A stretch of 64,000 nt of DNA from Paenibacillus soyae (GTDB lineage Bacteria > Bacillota > Bacilli > Paenibacillales > Paenibacillaceae), in the NCBI RefSeq assembly GCF_024623455.1, contig NZ_JANIPJ010000003.1:186001-250000 (forward strand). Direction: 5' to 3'. The notes beneath the pieces were generated by a model that made no database searches, was not told the origin of the DNA, and saw nothing but the letters and a program-made list of their open reading frames with translations. The position numbers and the translations under genes were made by a program. Shown here piece by piece: positions 41,594 to 51,037 of the stretch (the first letter of the stretch is position 1; the number at the start of each line of letters is the position of its first letter).

Positions 41594-44128
41594 GTGAACA
41601 AAAAGTCCTTACTTGCCGCATGCCTCACCTTGACGTTATGCGTTACGGCTTCCCTGCAATGGGCGAAATCAAGCGAAACGGCAGCGGCGCAGGAAGAGAT
41701 TCAAATCGTCATCGAAGGCGAACCGCTCGCGTTGTCCACGCCCGCTTTCATCGAGAATGGTTCAACCTTGGTACCCGTGAGGGAAATCGCCGAAGCCCTC
41801 GGCGCGGATGTGACCTACGACGAGATGCAGGACGGCGAGCGGACCGTTCGGCTAAAGCGCGGAGAACGCGAGGCGGTGCTGACGATCGGCTCGAGCGTCA
41901 TGACGGTCGGCAGCAAAAAAGTGACGCTGGCCGCCGAGCCGCGAACGGTGCAAAGCGTCACGATGGTGCCGCTGCGAGCCATCTCCGAGTCGCTTGGCAC
42001 GGTCGTCACCTGGGACGGCATCAAACGCATCGTCGCCATCGACGAGCCGCTTCAGCTTCCCGCGATCGGCTCCGAGAAGAAGCTGGCGGAGCTGCTCCGG
42101 GAATTGGCGGACAGAAACTCGTATTCGTACTTGGCGAGGGAAGGCGGCGCGGTAACCGAAACGCAAGCGTCGGCGGACAAGGGGGCGGCGGCTCCAGAAG
42201 CCGCTACGGCAGCCGACGGCTCGGACTACGGCGGCTCCGCCGATGCGGGCGACGACTATTCGAAAACCAACGTGCAGGTGGAAGGCGTCGACGAAGCGGA
42301 CTGGGTGAAGACGGACGGCGACTATATTTATCAGATCAGCGGCTCCCGCGTCATGATCGCAGACATCTCCGACCCGGCGAAGCCGCGCCTCGCCGCGGAG
42401 CTGGAGTATGCCAAGGAGGAAGGCTTCCAGCCGCACCAGCTGTACATCGACGACGCGAGGCTGATCGTCATCGGGACGAAGCAGATTTACGATGCCCCGG
42501 CGGTGCCGATGGAAGGCGAAGCCGCCGATTCAGGCGGCGCGGCCGAGCGGCCAGCGGCGGACGGAGCCGCCGCGGCAAGCGGAGCGTCTGCCGATATCGC
42601 CGTAAGCGGCAAGATGGCGATCCTGCCGTATTTTCATAAGAGCATGGTCAAAACGTATGTATACGATTTAGGAAACGAAGGCAAGCCGGCTTTGGTCAGA
42701 CAGCTTGAGCAAGAAGGCAGCTACCTCTCTTCGAGAAAGATCGGCGAAGCCTTGTACATCGTCACGAACAAATATAGCTATAATTACGGCATCTATGACC
42801 TGCCGGCCGGGAAGAGCGATCTAGAGACTGCGCGTGAGTTAGCCTCTTCGTTCGAGCCGCTGTACCGGGACACGGCCGTATCGGATGAGCCGCAGACCGT
42901 GAAGCTAAGCGATATCCGCTACTTCCCGGAGCCGGCCGACAGCTCCATGATGATGGTTGGAGCCGTCGACTTGGGCGACTCGGAAGGCACGCTGCAGGTG
43001 TCCGCTTATTTCGGAGCCGGCGGCACCATCTACGCCTCCCAGAAAAATTTGTACGCCGCGCAATCGGTATTTACCGAGGACGGCAGCACGTACAAGCAGG
43101 AAACGAAGCTTCACAAATTCCGCCTCGATAACGGCAGCATCACATATATAAGCGAGGGCTCGGTGCCTGGCGCGCTGTTGAACCAGTTTTCGATGGATGA
43201 GCACGAGGGCTACTTCAGGGTTGCTTTAACGAACGGCAATATGTGGGCAACCGGCGAAGCCGGCTCCACGAACAACGTGTATGTGCTGAACGAGAAGATG
43301 GAGACGGTCGGCAAGCTGGAAGGTCTTGCGCCCGGCGAGCGGATATACTCCGTAAGGTTCATGGGCGACCGCGCCTACATGGTCACCTTCCGCAACGTCG
43401 ACCCGCTGTTCGCGATCGACCTCGGCAATCCGGCCAAGCCGGAGGTGCTGGGACAGCTCAAGATTCCAGGCTACAGCGACTATCTGCATCCATATGACGA
43501 GAACCATCTGATCGGCTTCGGCAAAGAAACGATCGAGCTCCCGTCCAAAGGAATGGGACCCGACGAGACTATGGCCTTCTACCAAGGCATGAAAATCGCG
43601 TTGTTCGACGTGACGGACGTTACCAAGCCGAAGGAGCTGTTCAAGGAAATCATCGGCGACCGCGGCACGCATTCCGAGCTGCTGAGCGACCACAAGGCGC
43701 TGCTGTTCTCTAAGGAAAAAGGGTTGCTCGCCTTCCCCGTCGAGCTGCACGAAATCAAGAACAAGGAGCAGCTTGCGGACGGCAGCTTCCCCGCTTACGG
43801 CGAATTCACGTATCAGGGGGCATATATTTACGGCATTGACCTGACGAAGGGCTTCCAGCTGCGGGGCCGCATCAGCCACTTGTCCGATGAGGATCTAAGG
43901 AAGAGCGGGCAGTACGGGTACGACTACGCGAAGACGGTCCGGCGGATCCTCTATGCGGGCGATACGCTGTATACGCTATCCGACGCTATGCTGAAGGCGA
44001 ACCGAATGGACAGCTTGGAGGAGAGGGGCTCTCTCGCTTATCCGGCGGATCCCGAGAGCGGGAACGGATATGGCTACGGGCAGAAGCCCATGCCGATCGA
44101 TATCATGCCGTCGGTAACGGCAGAATAA
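41594..44128 (+). CDS. Secreted beta-propeller protein with copper-amine-oxidase-like N domain
   Basis: 844 residues. A signal peptide (to about 30) is followed by two copper amine oxidase N-terminal-like repeats (about 38-150; GSTLVPVREIAEALGADV and SVTMVPLRAISESLGTVV), a low-complexity Ala/Asp linker, then a large C-terminal beta-propeller domain with NVQVEGVDEADWVKTDGDYI. The linker and a second Ala-rich insert (about 305-335) are unusual. GTG at 41594 follows GGAGG by seven bases. Likely exported to the cell surface; the function is unknown. A strong terminator follows. Confidence 0.9.
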   Translation: MNKKSLLAACLTLTLCVTASLQWAKSSETAAAQEEIQIVIEGEPLALSTPAFIENGSTLVPVREIAEALGADVTYDEMQDGERTVRLKRGEREAVLTIGSSVMTVGSKKVTLAAEPRTVQSVTMVPLRAISESLGTVVTWDGIKRIVAIDEPLQLPAIGSEKKLAELLRELADRNSYSYLAREGGAVTETQASADKGAAAPEAATAADGSDYGGSADAGDDYSKTNVQVEGVDEADWVKTDGDYIYQISGSRVMIADISDPAKPRLAAELEYAKEEGFQPHQLYIDDARLIVIGTKQIYDAPAVPMEGEAADSGGAAERPAADGAAAASGASADIAVSGKMAILPYFHKSMVKTYVYDLGNEGKPALVRQLEQEGSYLSSRKIGEALYIVTNKYSYNYGIYDLPAGKSDLETARELASSFEPLYRDTAVSDEPQTVKLSDIRYFPEPADSSMMMVGAVDLGDSEGTLQVSAYFGAGGTIYASQKNLYAAQSVFTEDGSTYKQETKLHKFRLDNGSITYISEGSVPGALLNQFSMDEHEGYFRVALTNGNMWATGEAGSTNNVYVLNEKMETVGKLEGLAPGERIYSVRFMGDRAYMVTFRNVDPLFAIDLGNPAKPEVLGQLKIPGYSDYLHPYDENHLIGFGKETIELPSKGMGPDETMAFYQGMKIALFDVTDVTKPKELFKEIIGDRGTHSELLSDHKALLFSKEKGLLAFPVELHEIKNKEQLADGSFPAYGEFTYQGAYIYGIDLTKGFQLRGRISHLSDEDLRKSGQYGYDYAKTVRRILYAGDTLYTLSDAMLKANRMDSLEERGSLAYPADPESGNGYGYGQKPMPIDIMPSVTAE

Positions 44129-44138
44129 TAGAATGAAC

Positions 44139-44177
44139 GAAGCCGGCGCGATCGGAAAGCGCCGGCTTCGTTTTTTT
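44139..44177 (+). terminator. Terminator of the beta-propeller gene
   Basis: GAAGCCGGCGC pairs with GCGCCGGCTTC around GATCGGAAA, followed by GTTTTTTT: a textbook intrinsic terminator. Confidence 0.93.
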
Positions 44178-44211
44178 GCCATCGAATGAGGGCGTTCCAT
44201 TCCCGTTTTCT

Positions 44212-44234
44212 GGTATAATGGGAGGAGCGCTCCT
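44212..44234 (+). promoter_or_regulatory. Extended -10 promoter and 12-bp palindrome of the AAA gene
   Basis: TGGTATAAT (TG at 44211-44212, TATAAT 44214-44219) is an extended -10 box, with no good -35. Starting four bases later, the perfect palindrome AGGAGCGCTCCT (44223-44234) lies at the expected transcription start and could be an operator. Confidence 0.5.
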
Positions 44235-44262
44235 ATTATTTTTTCGAAAGAGGATGATGGCC

Positions 44263-45217
44263 ATGTCCGATCACAACGATCGCGATGATCTGGCGGAACG
44301 CCGCCGTAACAAGCTGAAAGTGCTGCAATTCGATAAAGACGGGAAGCATCTGATAGAAACCGAGAAGCCCAAGGAAACATTCAATGACGTCGGCGGCCTC
44401 GATGCCGTGAAGAAAAAGATACGCATGAATTTCATTCTTCCGCTAAAGCAGCCCGAGCTGTTCGCCGCATACGGCAAAGAAGCGGGCGGCAGCGTCCTGC
44501 TTTACGGCCCGCCCGGCTGCGGGAAGACGTTCGATCGCCGGCGAGATCGACGCCAACTTCATGCATGTCGAGCTTCAAGCCATTCTAGGCATGTACGTGG
44601 GCCAAAGCGAAAGCAACCTGCATGACTTGTTCGAGAAAGCGCGGGAGAACAAACCCTGCGTCATTTTCATTGACGAGCTGGACGCCATGGGCGGCAGCCG
44701 CAACAATATGCGCCAGCACCACGACCGCATGCTGGTTAACCAGCTGCTGCTGGAGCTCGACGGCTTGCAGTCGTTCAACGAGGGCGTATTCGTCATCGGA
44801 GCGACCAATACGCCGTGGTACCTGGATTCCGCGCTTCGCAGGCCCGGCCGCTTCAATCACTTGATCTTCGTGCCGCCGCCGGAGGAGGCCGAACGCGAGA
44901 CGATTCTCGGCCTTAAGCTGGCAGGCAAGCCTACGGATGGACTTGATCTGACGCGGATCGCCAAGGAGACGAAGCATTTCTCCGGCGCCGATCTGGAGCA
45001 GCTCGTGAAGGACGCCGTCGAGGACGCATTGGAGCGGACGCTCGAGACCGGCGATATCCAGCCGATCAACCAGGATGATATGCGCAAATCCGCCAAGGGC
45101 CGCAAGGCCACGACGCTGGAATGGTTCGCCACAGCCAAAAACTATGCCACCTTCAGCGACGTCAATAACGACTACCAGATCGTTCTGGACTATATGAAAG
45201 CGACCGGATTGAAATAA
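44263..45217 (+). pseudogene. AAA family ATPase, interrupted by a frameshift at Walker A
   Basis: The N-terminal part (44263 to about 44532) encodes VLQFDKDGKHLIETEKPKET, NDVGGLDAVKKKIR and Walker A GPPGCGKTF. The downstream part continues in a different frame with VELQAILGMYVGQSESNLHD, Walker B CVIFIDELDAMGG and sensor/arginine-finger region ALRRPGRFNHLIF. One extra base near 44533 (TTCGATC where TTCATC would keep frame) restores a continuous AAA domain. Either a real mutation, programmed +1 shift or sequencing error. The downstream ATG at 44561 alone would lack Walker A. Followed closely by a TPR gene. Confidence 0.85.
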
Positions 45218-45247
45218 CCAACTCCCATAAGACATGAGGTTATGCCC

Positions 45248-46117
45248 ATGGAAAGAGAAACTACGGATTTGCGTTATAAGAGAATCTCGCAGCTGATGGA
45301 ATGGAACCGGCACAAGGAAGCGTTGGACGAAGCGATGGCCCTTCTCCGCGAGGAGCCGGAGGACGCGAACGCGTATGCCGTCCTCGGCCAAATCTGCCTT
45401 CGCTTAGATAAGCGGGACGAAGCCCTGCATTGGTCGCAGGAGTCGCTTCGGCGCGATCCGGAGAACTCCCTTGCCTGGTTCGTTCGCACAGCCGCCTATT
45501 ATGAGGGCGAGAACTGGAAGCTGCTTGACGATGCGCTCGACAACGCGCAGCGCGTCGATCCCTACGAGCCGCACTATTATTTCCTTCGCGCCAACGCCTT
45601 CAACCGCAAAGGCAAATACGCGAATGCCAAGGAGATGCTGCTGGCGGGACTTCGGCTTAGTCCCCATAACGCCTTGTTTCTTGCAACGCTAAGCTATACG
45701 GAAGCGCTCCTCGGGAATATGCAGGAGTCGAAGCATTACGCGAAGGAAGCGCTGCGTCAGGATGTTGAGCACGATCATGTCTATCTCTACCTCGGCTGGG
45801 CAGCCGAGTGGCGCAACGATTACGACGAACAGCTGCTGATGCTGAAGAACGCGATTCGGCTCGATCCGGAGAACAAACAAATCCGCGAGGCGTATTTGGA
45901 AGCTTTGCAGAAGAGCTACAAATTTTATCGCATATTGCTCGCCCCGACGAATGTGCTCAAGCGGCTGAAGCCGTGGCAAATTCTGCTCGGCTGGTTCGTC
46001 GCGATTCTTTTGTTCCGCCCGCTCATCTTCGTATTCTTAATTCTGTATATAATGACCCACTGGGCGACCAAGTGGCTCGTTCACGTCAAGGTGTTCGGCT
46101 GGTCTCGGAAGAGGTAG
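45248..46117 (+). CDS. Tetratricopeptide repeat membrane protein
   Basis: 289 residues. About four to five TPR helices pairs fill residues 10-220 (EALDEAMALLREEPEDANAY, HYYFLRANAFNRKGKYANAK), then one or two C-terminal membrane helices (ILLGWFVAILLFRPLIFVFL). ATG at 45248 has GAGG eight bases upstream, better than ATG at 45242. Lies 30 bases after the AAA gene and likely shares its transcript, so a chaperone-like partnership between AAA ATPase and TPR scaffold is a fair guess. Confidence 0.88.
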   Translation: MERETTDLRYKRISQLMEWNRHKEALDEAMALLREEPEDANAYAVLGQICLRLDKRDEALHWSQESLRRDPENSLAWFVRTAAYYEGENWKLLDDALDNAQRVDPYEPHYYFLRANAFNRKGKYANAKEMLLAGLRLSPHNALFLATLSYTEALLGNMQESKHYAKEALRQDVEHDHVYLYLGWAAEWRNDYDEQLLMLKNAIRLDPENKQIREAYLEALQKSYKFYRILLAPTNVLKRLKPWQILLGWFVAILLFRPLIFVFLILYIMTHWATKWLVHVKVFGWSRKR

Positions 46118-46147
46118 CCATTACGCATAGTTAGGAGAACATACAAC

Positions 46148-46693
46148 TTGAGTCCTCATTTTCCAATCCTCCGCACGGACCGTTTGATCCTTCGTCCCTT
46201 CCGCAAGGAAGACGCCCGGGATATGCTTCATTATTTGTCGGACCCGGAAGTAATGAAGCACTATGGCATGGCGCCCTTCTCCGCCGAGGAGGAAGCATGC
46301 GAAGAAGTGGACTGGTACGACAGCCTGCTCGAGAAAGGCACGGGCATCCGATGGGCGCTCACGCTCGGGGAGGATGCCCCAGTCATCGGCTCCTGCGGCT
46401 ATCATCAGCTGGACCGCAGGCATAACCGGGCGGAGCTGGGATACGAGCTCGCCCGGGAGCATTGGGGCCGCGGCCTTATGTCGGAGGCGCTGCGAGCGAT
46501 CCTCGCTTACGGCTACGGCGAGCTCGGCCTGAACCGCATCCAGGCCCTCGTCGAGCCGGCCAACGCCGCATCCACCGCGATGCTCCGCAAGCTCGGCTTC
46601 CGCGAGGAAGGCGTGCTCGCCGAATACGAATACACACTCGGCAAATACGACGATCTGTCGATGTTCGCGCTGCTGAAGCGGGATTTTCAGTGA
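46148..46693 (+). CDS. GNAT family N-acetyltransferase (RimJ/RimL-like)
   Basis: 181 residues. Seen: TDRLILRPFRKEDARDMLHY at the start, AELGYELAREHWGRGLMSEALRA (acetyl-CoA site) and NRIQALVEPANAASTAMLRK, typical of the RimJ/RimL group. The start is TTG at 46148 with AGGAG about ten bases upstream. The substrate is unknown. It follows the TPR gene by 30 bases. Confidence 0.88.
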   Translation: MSPHFPILRTDRLILRPFRKEDARDMLHYLSDPEVMKHYGMAPFSAEEEACEEVDWYDSLLEKGTGIRWALTLGEDAPVIGSCGYHQLDRRHNRAELGYELAREHWGRGLMSEALRAILAYGYGELGLNRIQALVEPANAASTAMLRKLGFREEGVLAEYEYTLGKYDDLSMFALLKRDFQ

Positions 46694-47389
46694 AGCCGTC
46701 TTATTGCGGGCGCCTGCCGCGCGTCTATAGCTCCGATTGGACGTGCAGCAGGCGTCATTTCATCTGGTCTATCGCCACCCTTTAGACGTGGTGCCACGCA
46801 CGCTCACTCCCCTCAACTTCGCCCATCTGCTTCGTTTAGTGCCACACTTATCAGATCTCTTGTCGTAACTAATGCCTTCCGATCAGGAATGACAAACTGC
46901 CGAGGATTTGACGGCTAGCGGAACTCACAGACCTTATCTGCGCTTAAAATCACATTTATGGATTCTTACGGAACTATAAGCCTTTATTCAGCCGAATGCC
47001 CCTTGTCCACCACCAAAATGGTGAAAATAGCGGCAATCAGTTCCGTTACTAGATCCATAATGCCAGAAATAGCGAGAATAACGTCTGTGAGTTCCGTTAC
47101 TTAATGAGGCACCGATCTTTCCGTTCTAAGTGCGGGTTTCAACGGAAGAGTCATGACGCCTCTCCGCAGTATATTGGAATGGTCGGGGCAGATTTCTTAG
47201 AATGGGGAACGACTTGAAACCTTTCATTCAGCTCGAATATGAGGACAACCTCGGGTGGGTGAAATTAATAACACTAAAGTAGCCCTATACAAAAAAGGAA
47301 CTGCCGCACGGGGAGGGCTTCTCTCCGTGTGGCAGCTCTTTTGTTTAACCCTTCTCTTTACTTCTTAGGCCGCTACGTCAACCGCAGGC
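46694..47389. repeat. Non-coding region with degenerate repeats
   Basis: About 700 bases without a supportable gene. Two copies of a unit containing AAATAGCG (47025-47032, 47067-47074) followed by TTCCGTTACT (47041-47050, 47092-47101). A 13-bp inverted pair GGAACTCACAGAC lies at 46920-46932 and, reversed, at 47083-47095. The pattern looks like decayed dispersed repeat elements of the kind common in Paenibacillus genomes; this needs a genome-wide count to confirm. Confidence 0.55.
47290..47347. terminator. Strong stem-loop, likely bidirectional terminator
   Basis: GAACTGCCGCACGG pairs with CCGTGTGGCAGCTC (one G-T pair) around a short loop, with A-rich sequence before and TTTTGTTT after. It lies just downstream of the DHFR-fold gene on the minus strand. 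Confidence 0.85.
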
Positions 47390-47920
47390 CTAAACGGGTA
47401 CGTAGGTCAATCTGATTACTTGCTCGCCAATTCGATCGTTTGCCACGAGGCGCAGCGGCGGCCGGGGGCCGGCGAAGAACGGCTTGCCGTGACCCAGCAC
47501 CACTGGATGGAGATAAAGTCGGTACTCATCAATTAGACCGAGCTCCGTTAGACTGTGCGCCAACTCCGGCCCGGCAACCTCAATCTCTCCTTCATGCTGA
47601 GCCTTCAGCTCACGTATGGTCGCCGCGAGGTCGCCCTCGATCAGAGTAGCGTTCGGACCGACGGACTTTAACGTCCTCGACACCACCCACTTCGGTTTGC
47701 TTCGCCACGCCGCTGCGTATTCTCGCTCCGCTGCATCCCACTCTAAATCTTCTGCGTCCCAATACCGCATGGTCTCGTACATAACGCGCCCGTACACGCT
47801 GCCTGCCAGGCCGCGCACGTCGTCGATGAAATGACGGAATAGCACGGGGTCGGGCAGAAATGCCATGTGGTCGACGAATCCGTCCAGAGACTGGTTCAAT
47901 GCGAAAACGATTTTTGCCAT
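47390..47920 (-). CDS. Dihydrofolate reductase-fold protein (RibD C-terminal-like)
   Basis: 176 residues. Seen: KIVFALNQSLDGFVDH at the start, VYGRVMYETMRYWDAEDL, WVVSRTLKS, and a late IEVAGPELAHSLTELGLIDE, the NADPH-fold pattern of RibD_C/DHFR-like proteins. ATG at 47920 has GAGGAGAG upstream; the extra three residues to 47929 are less likely. Not the housekeeping DHFR, since the folate-site pattern is absent. The substrate is unknown. Confidence 0.88.
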   Translation of the reverse strand: MAKIVFALNQSLDGFVDHMAFLPDPVLFRHFIDDVRGLAGSVYGRVMYETMRYWDAEDLEWDAAEREYAAAWRSKPKWVVSRTLKSVGPNATLIEGDLAATIRELKAQHEGEIEVAGPELAHSLTELGLIDEYRLYLHPVVLGHGKPFFAGPRPPLRLVANDRIGEQVIRLTYVPV

Positions 47921-48044
47921 ACGAATCACTCTCCTCCCTTTTTCTCACCCATTCATCATCAGGATATCTACATTTTAACTCCCCGCAGCATGCTTGGTTT
48001 CTCATGAATTGCTAACGTTCTTTATTAGCAAAAAGAAGCATCCG

Positions 48045-48599
48045 TCAAAGCGAATGCCCCTTCTTCTTCCCGGCAAAATATTCATCCTCCAGAATGGAGT
48101 ACTGGTGCGAGTCGTGGAACTTTCCCTTATGGAACATATGCCCGCGCATATGCCCCTCAAAGGTCATGCCGATCTTGCGCATGACGGCGGCGGACCCGAG
48201 GTTATCCGGCCGGCAGGTGGCGAATATCCGGTGCAGCCCTAGCTCCTCGAAGCCGAAGCGCAGCAGCTCGCTAGCCGCTTCCGACGCATATCCGTTCCTC
48301 CAGTGCGACCGGTTAAAGCAGTAGCCGATCTCTCCCTGCCTGGGGTCGAACGACCGCAGTCCGCTGCCTCCGATCAGCTCTCCGTTTTCCTTCAGCACGA
48401 CGGCCAGCTCGAAATCAACGCGCGGAGCTTGCTGCTGCATCCCGATCGCCGACTCCAAGAAAGCCCGCGTATCCGCCTCCGTATTCGGTCCCCAGATCAT
48501 ATGCGAAGTCACGACCGGGTCGGACGCGTAGCGATGAACAGCCTCCCAATCCCCCGCCGTAAACTCTCTTAAAATTAACCTTTCCGTCTCCCTTCTCAT
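48045..48599 (-). CDS. GNAT family N-acetyltransferase
   Basis: 184 residues. Seen: ETERLILREFTAGDWEAVHR, IGGSGLRSFDPRQGEIGYCF, RNGYASEAASELLRFGFEEL (acetyl-CoA loop region) and LHRIFATCRPDNLGSAAVMR. RimJ-like group. ATG at 48599 follows GGAGGCG. It lies three bases after the next upstream acetyltransferase gene, so the two are co-transcribed. The substrate is unknown. Confidence 0.88.
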   Translation of the reverse strand: MRRETERLILREFTAGDWEAVHRYASDPVVTSHMIWGPNTEADTRAFLESAIGMQQQAPRVDFELAVVLKENGELIGGSGLRSFDPRQGEIGYCFNRSHWRNGYASEAASELLRFGFEELGLHRIFATCRPDNLGSAAVMRKIGMTFEGHMRGHMFHKGKFHDSHQYSILEDEYFAGKKKGHSL

Positions 48600-48602
48600 G
48601 CC

Positions 48603-49136
48603 TCACGCCTCCTCCAGCCGAATCCAAAACCGCTTGACCGTCTCGCCGTCTTCCATCGTGAACAAGGACTCGAAGCGGCCTCCGGCACCGAGTATGGTCC
48701 GCTCCGAGGCCTCGTTGCCGGCGTCGCATACGAGCAGCACCCGATCGAGCCCCTTCGCTTTCGCTATTTTCAAAGCCTCTGCCAGCTGCTTGCGCGCGTA
48801 GCCTTGGCGGCGATGGGACGGCGCGATGCCGTACCCGATATGCCCGCCGCTCTCGAGCAGCTTCCGGTTAAGCCGATGACGGAAATTAACGGCTCCGACG
48901 ATCTCGTCTTCCTCATTAACCAGCCAGTAAGTCGAATGAGGCACGAACCCTTCCCGCGTCACCTTGTCTTCGGTGTCCTCCGAGTACAGAAACGCCACGT
49001 ACGCCTCGAAGTCCGACGGATCCTTCTCTACGACCCATGGCACGATGGATTCGCCGCTAGCGATCCAGTCACGGTAGAAGGTCATATACGCCTCCCGGTA
49101 AGCAACATGCGGTTCAATTAATCGAGCTTCTCCCAT
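48603..49136 (-). CDS. GNAT family N-acetyltransferase
   Basis: 177 residues. Seen: ARLIEPHVAYREAYMTFYRDW at the start, VGAVNFRHRLNRKLLESGGH, IGYGIAPSHRRQGYARKQLA (acetyl-CoA loop RRQGYA) and LLVCDAGNEASERTILGAGG. This pattern resembles an aminoglycoside or small-molecule acetyltransferase subgroup, but no substrate can be named. ATG at 49136 with a GGTGGG site. Co-transcribed with the next acetyltransferase. Confidence 0.86.
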   Translation of the reverse strand: MGEARLIEPHVAYREAYMTFYRDWIASGESIVPWVVEKDPSDFEAYVAFLYSEDTEDKVTREGFVPHSTYWLVNEEDEIVGAVNFRHRLNRKLLESGGHIGYGIAPSHRRQGYARKQLAEALKIAKAKGLDRVLLVCDAGNEASERTILGAGGRFESLFTMEDGETVKRFWIRLEEA

Positions 49137-49223
49137 CTTTATCCCACCTCAATCCGGTAAATTTTCCAAAATAAATAATTGGATTTATTATAGGGGGGTT
49201 CGCTCTCGCCTGCAAGCAGAATA

Positions 49224-49258
49224 AAAGCCTTCGCGAATCGTCGGATCCGCGAAGGCTT
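49224..49258 (-). terminator. Terminator of the substrate-binding lipoprotein gene
   Basis: AAGCCTTCGCG and CGCGAAGGCTT form an 11-bp stem, followed by TTATTC on the minus strand. Confidence 0.8.
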
Positions 49259-49267
49259 AATCTCGTG

Positions 49268-50794
49268 TTATTCTACCGTTACCGCCTCTTCGACGACCGC
49301 TTCGTCAACCGCTTCTCCGGCATCGGCCGAGGCTTCGCCCGCGGCTTCCTCCAGCTTGGCTTGGTCCTCCTCCATCTGCTTCTGCCACAACTCCTGAACC
49401 TCTTCATCGGTCATCGATTCTTGGGCAAGCAGCTCCTCGCCTTTGACCTGAAGCAATTCCAGACCTTCCTCCACCGTTTTCGTTCCGTTCTGGATCGCGG
49501 TAAACTCTTCGTTCATGTATTGATAGAACATCATGTCGAATTGCTTCGGCAGCTTCTGCATGTCGGTGTAATCGAATGGCTGCTTCATCGGCTTCAGCTT
49601 ATAGAACGCCGCGTAGTTGCGGCCCTCTTCGTCCTTGATATACTTCGTATGGATCGAGAATCCGTTGTTGTAGGTCAGCTTCGACTTGACCCTCGCGAAT
49701 TCCTCGTCGGAAATATACGAGATGAATTTCCACGCGGCATCCGCGTTCGGAGAATCCTTGGCGATCGCAAAAATATTGTTGTAGTAAGCGCCCGTGCTCT
49801 GATCCGGGAACTGCGCGCTGACCGGCATCGTCACGATATCCCAGTCGCTGACGACCTTGCCCTCTTCCTTGATGTAGTCGCTCGCTTCCTTCATTTCGCG
49901 GATGAACCAGCTGCTTTCGATCGTCATGGCGAGACGGTTGCTGATAAACGGGTTTCTCATAAGGTAATCCTCGTAGGAGCTGCTCCCGCCCATCATGTCG
50001 TTTTGATTCTCGAAATAAAGAGCTTCGGAGCTCAATGCGTCATTCGCCGTCTTCACCGCGTTGATCCACCCCGGCGTATTGATCGTCATCGTCTTCGTCG
50101 CAGGGTTCACGTAATTCAGCCCTTCGGAATTTGCGATCATCTGGCTCATTTGATTCAGATCTCCGGAATAGCCGGCCTTCAGTCCGTACACGCGGTCTTC
50201 CCCTTCTCCGTCGATCGGGAATTGACGCGCCAATTGAATCACTTCGTTCCAGGTCATCTGGTCGGTCGGATAGGTAACGTTGTATTTGTCGAATAAGGCC
50301 TTGTTGTAGAAGAGCACTTGACTGCTGAAGCCAGATGGCAAGCCGTACAACTGCCCGCCGCCAAGCTCCTTCATATAATCCACCATGCCGGGAACAAGCC
50401 CTTCGGTGTTGAACTTATCCTTCGTGATAAACGGGCCGAGATCGATCAGCCCGCCGTCCGCCGACATATCCTCGTATTCTTTCATTTCGAGCATGAGAAT
50501 GTCGGGCTTCTCTTTCTCGAGGAATTCCTTCTTCGCTTTCTCCATGTCGACCTCTTCGCCGTTTTCGCCGCCGCGATACAGGTTCTGGGTCGATACGACT
50601 TCCAGCTCGATCTCCGGGTATAACGCGCTGAACAACATGCCGTATTCCTGATAGAAGCTGTTCTCGTCGTAATACATCACCTTCAGCGTCGTCGGCGTTT
50701 GTTCGCCCTCTCCGTTATTCCCCCCAAAGCTGCAGCCGGATAGCATAGCGGCGGCAAGCGCCGTGGCTGCCGTCGTTTTCCACCAATTTTTCAT
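49268..50794 (-). CDS. ABC transporter substrate-binding lipoprotein (sugar type)
   Basis: 508 residues. Signal peptide with lipobox ALAAAMLSGCSF, where the Cys (about residue 21) would be lipidated. It has the overall length and alternating pattern of family 1 extracellular solute-binding proteins (for example FYNKALFDKYNVTYPTDQMTWNE, DSPNADAAWKFISYISDEEF). The C-terminus is Ala/Glu-rich (GEASADAGEAVDEAV). ATG at 50794 follows GGGAGAGGGAG. No permease genes are adjacent, so the transporter partners are elsewhere. Confidence 0.88.
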   Translation of the reverse strand: MKNWWKTTAATALAAAMLSGCSFGGNNGEGEQTPTTLKVMYYDENSFYQEYGMLFSALYPEIELEVVSTQNLYRGGENGEEVDMEKAKKEFLEKEKPDILMLEMKEYEDMSADGGLIDLGPFITKDKFNTEGLVPGMVDYMKELGGGQLYGLPSGFSSQVLFYNKALFDKYNVTYPTDQMTWNEVIQLARQFPIDGEGEDRVYGLKAGYSGDLNQMSQMIANSEGLNYVNPATKTMTINTPGWINAVKTANDALSSEALYFENQNDMMGGSSSYEDYLMRNPFISNRLAMTIESSWFIREMKEASDYIKEEGKVVSDWDIVTMPVSAQFPDQSTGAYYNNIFAIAKDSPNADAAWKFISYISDEEFARVKSKLTYNNGFSIHTKYIKDEEGRNYAAFYKLKPMKQPFDYTDMQKLPKQFDMMFYQYMNEEFTAIQNGTKTVEEGLELLQVKGEELLAQESMTDEEVQELWQKQMEEDQAKLEEAAGEASADAGEAVDEAVVEEAVTVE

Positions 50795-51002
50795 TCTCTC
50801 TCCCTCTCCCTTTCTAGTTAAACTTCCATCGCAACCAATATGTACCACAAACAATACGTTTTTTCTTGCTAGATAGTTGCACCCTGGTTGAAAGAAAACT
50901 TCGCAGCCATCCTCGATTGCCCACTTCTACTATAAATCCCCATCCTTTTCTAAATCTAAATTTTTCCTTAAACCTTCCTGAACTTCCTGTTAATTCTCTC
51001 TA

Positions 51003-51037
51003 GCGCAAAAAAAAGAGCCGGTCACTTGAACCAGCCC
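51003..51037 (-). terminator. desR: Terminator overlapping the desR stop
   Basis: GCTGGTTCAAGTGACCGGC folds on itself (GCTGGTTCA with TGACCGGC, one mismatch) and is followed by TTTTTTTT on the minus strand. The stem includes the last codons of desR. Confidence 0.82.

Noticed and set aside
44561..45217. A separate short AAA-like gene starting at 44561
   Set aside because: It would lack Walker A and begins inside the conserved AAA domain; a frameshift in one gene is simpler.
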